Source: an uncultured Eubacteriales bacterium (GTDB lineage Bacteria; Bacillota; Clostridia; Oscillospirales; Oscillospiraceae). Taken from it: a stretch of DNA of 22,296 nucleotides. The notes under the pieces were generated by a model. It was not told the origin of the DNA. It saw only the letters and a program-made list of their open reading frames with translations, and did not search any database. The stretch spans positions 1 to 22,296 of the forward strand of contig URCK01000024.1 of assembly GCA_900546295.1 (NCBI GenBank), written 5' to 3'. Both the position numbers and the translations under genes were made by a program. Positions 1 to 7,158 of this stretch are shown in pieces; positions within the stretch are counted from its first letter, which is position 1; every line of letters begins with the position of its first letter.

Positions 1-1030
1 TGAAGTAGCAGTAGTTCGGCATGTTGATGGGGTTGGGGACCTTGCCGGGGATGGAGTAAAGCTTGTCGACCTGCCTGCCGACGACCGGCTTGGACGCCAT
101 CAGACCGATGGTGTAGGGGTGCGCGGGGTGGGCGAAGATCTCCTCCGCTGTGCCCTGCTCGACGATGCGGCCGGCATACATGACGACCACAAAGTCCGCC
201 ATCTCCGCGATGACGCCGAGGTCATGCGTGATGAACATGATGGAGGAATTGATGCGGTCCTTGAGGTTGCGCAGCAGATCGAGGATCTGGGCCTGAATGG
301 TCACGTCGAGCGCCGTGGTGGGCTCATCGGCGATGATGAGCTTGGGGCTGCACGCAAGCGCCATGGCGATCATGACGCGCTGGCGCATACCGCCGGAGAG
401 CTCGTGCGGGAACATCTTGTAGACGCCCTCGCTGTTGGCGATGCCGACCATCTCAAGGAGCTTGATGGTGCGCTCCTTGATCTGCTCTTTGTCGTGGCCC
501 TCTTCGTTGTGCAGGGCGATGACCTCATCGACCTGGTCGCCGATGCGGAAGACGGGGTTCAGCGCGGTCATCGGCTCCTGGAAGATCATAGAGATGAAGT
601 TGCCGCGCAGATGCTGCATCACGGTGTCGGGCGCCTTCGTCACGTCGTAGGCCTTGTCGCCGAGATTCAAGCGGATCTCACCTTCCACGACCTGACCCTG
701 CGGACGCTGCAGAAGCTGCATGATCGAAAGGCTCGTCACGGACTTGCCGCAGCCGGACTCACCCACAACGCCCACCGTCTTGCCGATGGGGACGTTGAAG
801 GAGATGCCGTCCACGGAATGCACCGTGCCGACGTCGGTGAAGAAATAGGTGTGCAGATTGTCCATCTCAAGGACGTTTGCGTTGTCCTTCATCTGCGTCA
901 GGTACTCGCTCTCGGGCACATTCTTGCGCTTGTGCTGCTTTTCGAGCTGATTGGTGATCTTGCGGTTTTCCTTGGAGATGCGGCGCGATTCCTTTGCGGA
1001 AAGATAGCCGTCATTATTCTTTTTAGCCAT
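1..1030 (-). CDS. dppD: Dipeptide/oligopeptide ABC transporter ATP-binding protein (DppD/OppD type), 3' part missing
   Basis: This is one of the cytoplasmic ATPases that power peptide import through the DppB/DppC channel encoded just upstream. Reading leftward from the ATG at 1030 the frame stays open to the window edge (about 343 residues seen). The Walker A motif GESGCGKS is at residues 90-97, followed by the signature LSGGMRQR and Walker B with LIIADEPTTALD, then the switch-region ITHDLG. The C-terminal oligopeptide-type extension has begun (AHPAHPYTIGL, then a proline-rich stretch) when the window ends. The start is supported by AAGGAGGG eight bases upstream, and the gene lies 19 bases after dppC stops, so it belongs to the same operon. 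About 53 lysine/arginine-rich residues precede the usual ABC start (LEMDNLHTYFF), which is longer than normal for this family. A DppF partner would be expected further left, outside the window. Dipeptide versus oligopeptide specificity cannot be read from the sequence. Confidence 0.93.
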   Translation of the reverse strand, partial: MAKKNNDGYLSAKESRRISKENRKITNQLEKQHKRKNVPESEYLTQMKDNANVLEMDNLHTYFFTDVGTVHSVDGISFNVPIGKTVGVVGESGCGKSVTSLSIMQLLQRPQGQVVEGEIRLNLGDKAYDVTKAPDTVMQHLRGNFISMIFQEPMTALNPVFRIGDQVDEVIALHNEEGHDKEQIKERTIKLLEMVGIANSEGVYKMFPHELSGGMRQRVMIAMALACSPKLIIADEPTTALDVTIQAQILDLLRNLKDRINSSIMFITHDLGVIAEMADFVVVMYAGRIVEQGTAEEIFAHPAHPYTIGLMASKPVVGRQVDKLYSIPGKVPNPINMPNYCYF

Positions 1031-1049
1031 TTCTGATGCCCTCCTTCCT

Positions 1050-2918
1050 TTAGCGCTTCATCTTCGGGTCAAACGCATCGCGCAGACCGTCGCCGACGAG
1101 GTTGAAGGCGAGAACGGTGAGCAGGAGCAGCAGGCCCGCGGGGATCCAGATGAACCAGTAAGTCGTCAGCACGTGGGTGTTGTTGACGTCGTTGATGATA
1201 TTACCCCAGGAAGCGAACGGGAACTTGACGCCGAGACCGAGGAAGCTGAGGGTAGCCTCGGTGATGATGACGGAGCCGAGACCCATCGTGCAGTTGACGA
1301 TCAGCTGCGGAATGACGTTGGGGATCAGGTGCTTGAAGATACGGCTCTTGACGCTGATGCCGCAGGCCTCGGTGGCGGTCATGAACTCCTGCTCGCGCAG
1401 GGAGAGGATCTGGCCGCGGACGAGACGGGCGATGCCCGCCCAGCCGAGGATACCGAGAATGAGCATCAAATATATGAGTCGTCTGCCGGGCTCCACGCGC
1501 TGCTGGTCCATGGCTGCGCCGAGGATCAGGATGATGGGCATGGAGGGAATGCAGTAGAAGATATCGACAAGACGCATGATGAGGTTATCGATCCAGCCAC
1601 CGAAGTAACCGGCGATACCGCCGAGGATGACGCCGAGCACGGTCTCAATGATGATGACGATGAAGCCGATCATCAGCGACACGCGGCCGCCGTACATCAG
1701 GCGCGTGAGCATATCCATACCGTACTTATCCGTACCGAGCCAGTGCTTGGCGCAGGGGGAACGGTAGGTGTCGTACTGGCGGGAGGACTGCTGCTGGCGG
1801 ATAATCCAGTTGGCGTGGTTCTGGCTGCGCTCGATGGTGTACTCGGCCGTTGCGCTCGCGGTGGTGTCGTCCTCTTCGGGCAGGCCGTCGTCCATGGCAC
1901 CGATCCCGGCCTCTTCACCGTCCGCAACGGCGTCGGTCTCATCGTCGAGGATGAGGGACTCGTCGGTGTAGGTGAACTTGGTCTCGCCAGCGGCGATGGT
2001 GTCGATCAGCTTTTCCTTGAAGTCGCGGGAGAGGAAGATATCAGGCATGATGGCCTGCACGATGTAGCGGCTGATGTAGGCAACTTCCTTGTCGCCCTGC
2101 AGCACGCCGCCGTTTTCGTCGATGGTGTACTCAAGGCCATCGACCGTGAAGGTCTTGACCGCTGGAGCGTCAGGCTCGACGGGCTCTGCGGTGTCGATAG
2201 GTGCATCGTCGGTCGCGCCGGTGGCTTCGGAAGCACCGGCAGTCTCCTGCGCGGCCTCATCCTCGACCTGCTGCTCGAGCGCGGCGTGGGACTTGAGCGC
2301 GGCATAGACGAACTCAAAACTCAGCGCCTGCCCCTCGGTCGAGGAGCTGACAACATCCTTATAAGCGATGCCGATCAGCTTGCCGCCGGAGGAGATGGCG
2401 TAGAAGTCCGCACCCTCCTGCGCGAGGGCATAGTTGGTGCCGTTGTAGGAGAAGGCCTCGTTGCCCTTCTGGATGGCAAGCATCGTCTGCGCCTGAACAG
2501 CGGAGCCGAAGAGGTTGGAATCCTTGGCCATGTAACGGAAATCGCTGTTTTCCGTCACGACGGCGAACTCTTTGTTGATCTGATCCTCACGGTAGAAGAA
2601 CTCGTCCTCGCCGTAGGGGGAGATGAGGCCGCCGATAAAGGAGAAGACGAACATGAAGACGAGGATGCTCAGACCCACGACCGCAAGGCGGTTGCGGAAA
2701 AAGCGCTTGGCAACGAGCGCGCCGGGGGACAGGACTTTGACACGGCGGTCGTCGTTGAGGGAATAGTGTTCCTCATTGCCGCCGGAGGGGGTATTATCCT
2801 GCTTGGCGTACTTGTCCTGATTGTCATCCGTCGCGCGCCTGGCGGCGTTCTCCGCCATACCGGCAGCGTGGAACGGCTTCTGGTTATCCCGGTTTTTATC
2901 GTAATCAAAAACGCTCAT
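1050..2918 (-). CDS. dppC: Peptide ABC transporter permease (DppC/OppC type) with a very large extracytoplasmic insert
   Basis: One of the two membrane subunits of the peptide importer. It has 622 residues, where DppC/OppC proteins are usually about 300. Residues 1-75 are a charged cytoplasmic N-terminus and the first membrane helix is about 78-99. After the usual SPYGEDEF turn there are about 280 extra residues (105-385) before the conserved HWLGTDKYGMDMLTRLMYGG block resumes at 392. The remaining helices fill 415-610, and the ATPase-contacting EAA loop is at 517-540 (EACGISVKSRIFKHLIP). The ending DAFDPKMKR is typical. The insert is acidic and low in complexity at 217-252 and 326-352. By membrane topology it should lie outside the cell. 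The start has AAAGGGGG eight bases upstream. It lies 17 bases after dppB and 19 before dppD. The insert reads in frame with no stops and ordinary codon use, so a sequencing artefact is unlikely. Function as permease is certain; the role of the insert is unknown. Confidence 0.93.
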   Translation of the reverse strand: MSVFDYDKNRDNQKPFHAAGMAENAARRATDDNQDKYAKQDNTPSGGNEEHYSLNDDRRVKVLSPGALVAKRFFRNRLAVVGLSILVFMFVFSFIGGLISPYGEDEFFYREDQINKEFAVVTENSDFRYMAKDSNLFGSAVQAQTMLAIQKGNEAFSYNGTNYALAQEGADFYAISSGGKLIGIAYKDVVSSSTEGQALSFEFVYAALKSHAALEQQVEDEAAQETAGASEATGATDDAPIDTAEPVEPDAPAVKTFTVDGLEYTIDENGGVLQGDKEVAYISRYIVQAIMPDIFLSRDFKEKLIDTIAAGETKFTYTDESLILDDETDAVADGEEAGIGAMDDGLPEEDDTTASATAEYTIERSQNHANWIIRQQQSSRQYDTYRSPCAKHWLGTDKYGMDMLTRLMYGGRVSLMIGFIVIIIETVLGVILGGIAGYFGGWIDNLIMRLVDIFYCIPSMPIILILGAAMDQQRVEPGRRLIYLMLILGILGWAGIARLVRGQILSLREQEFMTATEACGISVKSRIFKHLIPNVIPQLIVNCTMGLGSVIITEATLSFLGLGVKFPFASWGNIINDVNNTHVLTTYWFIWIPAGLLLLLTVLAFNLVGDGLRDAFDPKMKR

Positions 2919-2935
2919 GATCTTTTCCCCCTTTC

Positions 2936-3922
2936 TTAAGCGATGCGCACGCGCGGGTCGACCACGGCGTACAGAATGTCGGAGATGAGGTTGCCGAGCA
3001 GCGTCAGCACCGACAGGAACACAAGGTAGAACATGGAGAACGGAATGTCGCCGCCGACCATCGCCTGATAGGAGATGTAGCCGATGCCGGGAATGGCGAA
3101 GAGAGTCTCCGTGATCAGCGCGCCGGAGAAAAGACCCGGCAGGCTGCCGCCGATGATCGTGACCAGCGGAATGAGGGTGTTGCGGAAGGCATGGTGATAG
3201 ATGACCTTCTTTTCGGAAAGGCCCTTGGCGCGCGCGGTACGGATGTAGTCCGCGTTGAGCACTTCGAGCATATTCGTGCGGGTGTAGCGCATGAGAGAAC
3301 CCGTGCTGATGACGACCAGCGTGATGATCGGCAGCACAAGATGGTTCGCCTTATCCATGACCTGCCCCCACGCGCTGAGCTGATTGTAGTTACGGCTGAC
3401 CAGACCGAAGAGGTCGAACCAGCCGAGCTTGACGGAGAAGACAAGCTTCAGAAGAGAAGCGAAGAAGAAGGTCGGCAGAGAGATACCGGCCAGCGCGATA
3501 ACAGAGATCGTGTAGTCGGTTCTGCTGTACTGCTTGGTTGCGGCGATGACGCCGAGGGGAACTGCGATGAGGATCTCGAGGATGAAGGCGATGCCGCCCA
3601 TCACGAAGGAGAGCCAGATGCAGTCGTTGAACTTTTCAAGCACCGGCACGGTGTAGAACCAGCTGTCGCCGAAATCACCGCGGATGGCGGTACCGAGCCA
3701 GGAGAAATAACCGGGAATGACGCTCTTGTCCATGTTGTACATGGCATTGAGCTGTGCCATCCAGTCGTCGAAGCTCTTCGAGCCCGGCTGCATGGACTTC
3801 TGTCGTGCCATATTCTCAATGAAGGAAGTAGGCAGGCAGCGCATCAGCGCGTAGATAATGAATCCCACAAAGAAGAGGATCACGATGGAAATCAAGATTC
3901 GTTTTACTATGTATTTTCGCAA
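2936..3922 (-). CDS. dppB: Peptide ABC transporter permease (DppB/OppB type), TTG start
   Basis: Membrane subunit that pairs with DppC to form the peptide translocation channel. It has 328 residues, normal for the family. The N-terminus RKYIVKRIL leads straight into the first helix (about 8-28), as in DppB proteins. An extracytoplasmic loop follows (about 30-100), then five more helices. The EAA loop TARAKGLSEKKVIYHHAFRN (229-248) contacts the ATPase, and the C-terminus YAVVDPRVRIA is characteristic. I chose the TTG at 3920-3922 because GGAGG stands eight bases upstream and the family N-terminus begins exactly there. An in-frame ATG at 3970 would add 16 charged residues (MRESNREQ...) without a comparable ribosome site. 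It is the second gene of the operon, 190 bases after the binding-protein gene, with a hairpin in the gap. Confidence 0.94.
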   Translation of the reverse strand: MRKYIVKRILISIVILFFVGFIIYALMRCLPTSFIENMARQKSMQPGSKSFDDWMAQLNAMYNMDKSVIPGYFSWLGTAIRGDFGDSWFYTVPVLEKFNDCIWLSFVMGGIAFILEILIAVPLGVIAATKQYSRTDYTISVIALAGISLPTFFFASLLKLVFSVKLGWFDLFGLVSRNYNQLSAWGQVMDKANHLVLPIITLVVISTGSLMRYTRTNMLEVLNADYIRTARAKGLSEKKVIYHHAFRNTLIPLVTIIGGSLPGLFSGALITETLFAIPGIGYISYQAMVGGDIPFSMFYLVFLSVLTLLGNLISDILYAVVDPRVRIA

Positions 3923-3930
3923 GCAAATTA

Positions 3931-3935
3931 CCTCC
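3931..3935 (-). promoter_or_regulatory. Ribosome binding site that fixes the TTG start of dppB
   Basis: On the minus strand the bases read GGAGG, eight bases before the TTG at 3922. This favours the TTG over the upstream ATG at 3970. Confidence 0.8.
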
Positions 3936-4035
3936 GTTCTGATGTGCTGCTCTCGGTTACTCTCTCTCACTTTTTTTGCTGCACATCAAGCAACGCTCCT
4001 CTGAAAAGAGAAGCGCTCCTTGCCGCGCAGTCGGG

Positions 4036-4069
4036 GCAGCCCGACGGCCGGTGAAGACCGCCGGGCTGC
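4036..4069 (-). terminator. GC-rich stem-loop between the binding-protein gene and dppB
   Basis: The arms GCAGCCCG-a-CGG and CCG-c-CGGGCTGC pair over 11 of 12 positions around a 10-base loop. It lies about 45 bases beyond the stop of the binding-protein gene. No run of T follows on the minus strand, so it is not a classic full terminator. A stem at this place commonly protects the binding-protein message or lowers downstream expression, which would give more lipoprotein than permease. That role is inferred. Confidence 0.55.
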
Positions 4070-4112
4070 TCGATTGATTCAGATCAGAGATCCGGCAAAA
4101 TGCGATTGGGAA

Positions 4113-6413
4113 TCAGTTGAGCTCGATGTTCTCGATCTCGGCATACCACTTGTAGAAGGTGGTGATGTCGGGAGTCATAGTGCTCATGTTGACGCGCTCG
4201 GTGGAGAAGATGATCGCGTTCTGGCGCTGATAGACGGGAACCTCAACGGCCCAGTCGACAACGATGTCGAGGCAGGCCTTGTACATGGTCTTACGATAGC
4301 TCTGGTCGAGGGACTCACGAGCGGTGAGGATCATGCTGTCGAGGTCAGCATCAGCGATGCAGTACATCTTGTTGGAACCACCCTGAGCAGGGCCGCCGTA
4401 CGGGTTCTTGCCAATGCCGGGGTCGCCATTGTGGTCGGCAACGTCGGAGTAGTAGATCTGGTACATATCCGGGTCAACGGTAGCACTCCAAGCGGCGCAC
4501 CACATATCGACCTGGCGGGCGTCGATGCCGTCCCACAGGCCGGAGGAGTCGCTCAGGTCGGTGACGATGAGGTTCATGCCGATCGTGGCGAGAGCCTTGG
4601 AGGCCTCAGAGATCATCATGAAGGAGGGGTGGTCGCCGGAACCGTCAGCGGGGATCTGAACCTCGTACTCGAGCTTGGCACCCTCGGGAGCCGCGGTCAG
4701 CTTGCCATCCTCGACCGTGTAGCCGGCAGCCTCGAAGTAGCCGAGGGCAGCCTGCAGAGCGGCGTCGTAGCGCTGCTCGGCGGTCATGTCGGAGGTGTAG
4801 ATGTCGTTGCCGTTCACGTCAACGGAGAAGGCGACCTTGTAGCCGTCGTCCGTGGGCTGGGGAGCGGCCCAGGAGGTGTTGGAGATGGGGTAGTTGATGA
4901 CGCTCGCGCGCTCGCCATAGTAGGACTCGATGGCGACGTTACGATAAACGGAGAAGACGGTGGCGAAGGCCTTGCGCAGGTCCTTGGAAGCCTCGCTGCC
5001 CGGATCGCCGCCGACGTTCATGCAGGCAGCGCTCATGCCGAGGTAACCGTAACCGAGGTTATCAACGGTGTTGGTCGTGATCTTATCGCCGTCCAGCTCG
5101 CCGCCGTTGGCCTTTTCGATGGCCTCAACCGTGTCGTTGGAGAAGGAGGGGTCAGCAATATCGATGGTGCCGGTGATGACGCCGTTGAGCTTGTCGTCAT
5201 CGCTCATGCACTGCTGGAAGTTGAGGTACTTGGTCTTGGGAGCGCCGAGGAAGTAGCTGTCGTTGGCCTCGAAGTAGACAACGCCATCCTCATACTTGAT
5301 GTACTTGTAGGGGCCGGCGCCCATGGGGCTGGTGGTCTTGGCACGCACGGAGCTCAGATCGCCCTTGGGGAAGCCGAACTGGTTGTTGTCATAATCATAG
5401 AGGGAGGGATCGCCATAGTAGTGCATCGGAGCGATGGTCACGCCGAGCTGATAGATGGCGGTCGCGTCGACCTTGTCGAGGGTGACGGTCATGCTGTAGT
5501 CGCCGGTCTTCTTGATACCGGAGATGTTGGCAGCGGAGTCACCGGTCTTGACGCCGATGGTGGGATAGTCAGCGTAGACGTCCTCATCCATCATGTCAGC
5601 AAGAGCATCGGAGTTGCCGACTTCCTTTTCCATAGCGGAGAAGGACCAGCCGTACTGTTCGCCGATCTCGAGAGCGAGATCCTCAACGGTCTTGGCCTCG
5701 CCGGAGAAGCCCCAAGCGGCGCCGGCGGCAGCGACATCGCCCTCATCGGCGGCGCCGGCCTCAACGCAGGCGTCAACGATGCCCTGAGCGAAGGGAACGA
5801 GACCCTTGTCGATGTTGTCCCAGAACTTGGTCTGCTGCTCTTCGGTCCAGTAGGTGAAGTCGGTGTTGTCACGGCCGGCCGCGGCGAGCGCCTTGGCGAG
5901 CGTGGTCATACCGCTGCGGTAGGCAGCCATGCCCTGAATGGGGACGGCGTACAGCGTGGAGTTGCCATCATAGGTGGGGTCGCAGAGGACGTACATGGAG
6001 AAGATGACGTCATCGATGGTGACCTTTTCGCCGTCGGAGAAGACAATATCATCACGCATGGTGAAGTTGTAGTCGACGGTGCCGTCGGCATTCTCGACGA
6101 TCTCACAGTCGGCAGGACCATAGTAGGTATAGTCGGTGCCGTTGTAGGCGTGAGTTTCGCCCTCGATGCCGTTCATGATGATCTGGCCCTGACGGTCGCT
6201 GTTCAGCAGGCCGAGAGAGGTCATGACCCAGACATCCTGGTCATACTCCGTTTCAGAGAAGAAGGGGGAGAACTTTTCGTTGAACGCAGCATAGCCGACG
6301 ACCAGCGGAGTGTTCTCGTCCTTGGTCTGGTCGTCCGTCTTCTTGTCGCCGCAGCCGGCGAGAAGACCGAGGCACATAACCAGAGAAAGGATCAGTGCAA
6401 GTGCTCTTTTCAT
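4113..6413 (-). CDS. Peptide ABC transporter substrate-binding lipoprotein (SBP_bac_5 / DppA-OppA family), enlarged
   Basis: Captures peptides outside the cell and hands them to DppBC. The lipoprotein signal MKRALALILS...LLAGC has its acylated cysteine at residue 21, followed by a charged linker. The family core begins at PLVVGYAAFNEKFSPFF, and RDDIVFSDGEKVTIDDVIFS (120-139) matches the characteristic SBP_bac_5 region. Mature SBP_bac_5 proteins are usually 500-550 residues; this protein is 766. About 100-130 extra residues fall after the DDVIFSMYVL segment (roughly 160-295), rich in Ala, Glu and Asp. The start at 6413 is chosen because the signal peptide begins there and AAAGGAG lies eight bases upstream; the open frame extends further back to 6614 but only through promoter and leader DNA. 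It is the first gene of the dpp operon, with its own promoter. The exact peptide substrate is not known. Confidence 0.93.
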   Translation of the reverse strand: MKRALALILSLVMCLGLLAGCGDKKTDDQTKDENTPLVVGYAAFNEKFSPFFSETEYDQDVWVMTSLGLLNSDRQGQIIMNGIEGETHAYNGTDYTYYGPADCEIVENADGTVDYNFTMRDDIVFSDGEKVTIDDVIFSMYVLCDPTYDGNSTLYAVPIQGMAAYRSGMTTLAKALAAAGRDNTDFTYWTEEQQTKFWDNIDKGLVPFAQGIVDACVEAGAADEGDVAAAGAAWGFSGEAKTVEDLALEIGEQYGWSFSAMEKEVGNSDALADMMDEDVYADYPTIGVKTGDSAANISGIKKTGDYSMTVTLDKVDATAIYQLGVTIAPMHYYGDPSLYDYDNNQFGFPKGDLSSVRAKTTSPMGAGPYKYIKYEDGVVYFEANDSYFLGAPKTKYLNFQQCMSDDDKLNGVITGTIDIADPSFSNDTVEAIEKANGGELDGDKITTNTVDNLGYGYLGMSAACMNVGGDPGSEASKDLRKAFATVFSVYRNVAIESYYGERASVINYPISNTSWAAPQPTDDGYKVAFSVDVNGNDIYTSDMTAEQRYDAALQAALGYFEAAGYTVEDGKLTAAPEGAKLEYEVQIPADGSGDHPSFMMISEASKALATIGMNLIVTDLSDSSGLWDGIDARQVDMWCAAWSATVDPDMYQIYYSDVADHNGDPGIGKNPYGGPAQGGSNKMYCIADADLDSMILTARESLDQSYRKTMYKACLDIVVDWAVEVPVYQRQNAIIFSTERVNMSTMTPDITTFYKWYAEIENIELN

Positions 6414-6445
6414 TGAATCTACTCCTTTTATATTTTTTTGCTTAA

Positions 6446-6523
6446 ACGGGCGGAAGCCCGTACAGCACAACACAAAACCCGCGCGGAAAACGCGCGGAAA
6501 GGGGGCGTGCGTCCGTTGCGGAC
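6446..6523 (-). promoter_or_regulatory. Structured 5' leader of the peptide importer operon (three tandem hairpins)
   Basis: Between the promoter and the binding-protein start, the transcribed leader (about 140 bases) contains three perfect hairpins: GTCCG/CGGAC at 6511-6523, CCGCGCG/CGCGCGG with a five-base loop at 6479-6497, and ACGGGC/GCCCGT with a four-base loop at 6446-6461. On the minus strand the middle stem is followed by GTTTTGTG, a weak terminator-like tail. It has no T-box signature and I do not recognise a known riboswitch. Message stabilisation or attenuation is possible but unproven. Confidence 0.5.
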
Positions 6524-6560
6524 ACCTGTGCGCCACAAAAGTGCGTACAGAATTTTTTTT

Positions 6561-6590
6561 ATTATAGCATAAAACGAAGGACAATGTACA
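6561..6590 (-). promoter_or_regulatory. Promoter of the peptide importer operon
   Basis: On the minus strand an extended -10, TGCTATAAT (6561-6569), is a perfect match. A weaker -35, TGTACA (6585-6590), lies 18 bases upstream. It sits directly after the stop codon of the small membrane protein gene, about 150 bases before the binding-protein start. Confidence 0.75.
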
Positions 6591-6600
6591 GAGTAAAATT

Positions 6601-7158
6601 CTACTGCTCATCACATTTTGGTACTTTCGCCCAATTTGTGTGCAGCATCGTTCGCCGTATGGTCAGTGCGCAGAGGATGGAAAGTACCTTGAATATAAGA
6701 TAAAGTACAGCGTAGAAAAGCCGCCCGCCGTGTCCCGCGAGGGCAAGATGGATGCCTTCGCACAAAATGCCGAGAAAAGCGAGAATGGCGGCTGCGAGCG
6801 CGCGCCGCGGCAGCACCGGAACGGTGCGCTCATAGATATACTCGCGCACCGCGTTCCAGTCGCTTCCAAGCTTGAAAATTGCCCACGCTGTGCTGACAGC
6901 GGCGATCAGCTCGCCGAGGAAGGGGAGAATGATGTAGAAACTGTTCTGCATCCCCGGGGCAGGGATCGAACCGCTTGCGATCACCGCCGCGAGCTGCACG
7001 GCGGCGAGAGCGGCGAGCGAGCGCCGCATCCCCTGCTGTGCCGTTTCGTCCAGCGTGCAGGCGTAGAGCGTGCCGCTGTAGATGTACTCGCCCGCAAGAT
7101 TGGGGTGAAAATCGTTGAGATACGAGTTTTCACCGCGCTTTCTGCGTTTCTTTTCCAT
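6601..7158 (-). CDS. Hypothetical four-helix membrane protein
   Basis: I do not recognise the family. The 185-residue protein has a very basic start (MEKKRRKRGE), a short soluble stretch (11-44) and four probable membrane helices at about 47-63, 73-96, 119-141 and 146-168. The loop between helices 2 and 3 is charged (KLGSDWNAVREYIYERT) and the tail after 169 is short and polar. No catalytic motif is visible. Its ATG overlaps the TAA of the M3 peptidase gene by one base (TAATG), so its translation is probably coupled to that gene and it is the last member of that operon. The overlap argues that it is a genuine gene. Confidence 0.75.
   Translation of the reverse strand: MEKKRRKRGENSYLNDFHPNLAGEYIYSGTLYACTLDETAQQGMRRSLAALAAVQLAAVIASGSIPAPGMQNSFYIILPFLGELIAAVSTAWAIFKLGSDWNAVREYIYERTVPVLPRRALAAAILAFLGILCEGIHLALAGHGGRLFYAVLYLIFKVLSILCALTIRRTMLHTNWAKVPKCDEQ

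Noticed and set aside
1697..2317. Ser/Pro/Thr/Arg-rich shifted frames inside the DppC insert, considered as signs that the insert is a frameshift artefact.
   Set aside because: The main frame runs uninterrupted through the insert with sensible codon use and plausible beta-strand patterns; the shifted frames are only by-products of base composition.
1173..2939. A 588-codon open frame antisense to dppC.
   Set aside because: Same reason: no domain, no ribosome site, and the minus strand has clear permease motifs in the right operon order.
4020..6416. A 798-codon open frame on the plus strand, antisense to the binding-protein gene.
   Set aside because: The product is low in complexity (Val, Gly, Asp, Leu, His) with no recognisable domain. 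The opposite strand encodes a clear lipoprotein with signal peptide and ribosome site. GC-rich codon use commonly leaves the antisense frame open.
6414..6600. A T-box or amino-acid riboswitch in the importer leader.
   Set aside because: No T-box sequence or specifier-loop pattern is visible, and the hairpins do not match a riboswitch I can recognise.
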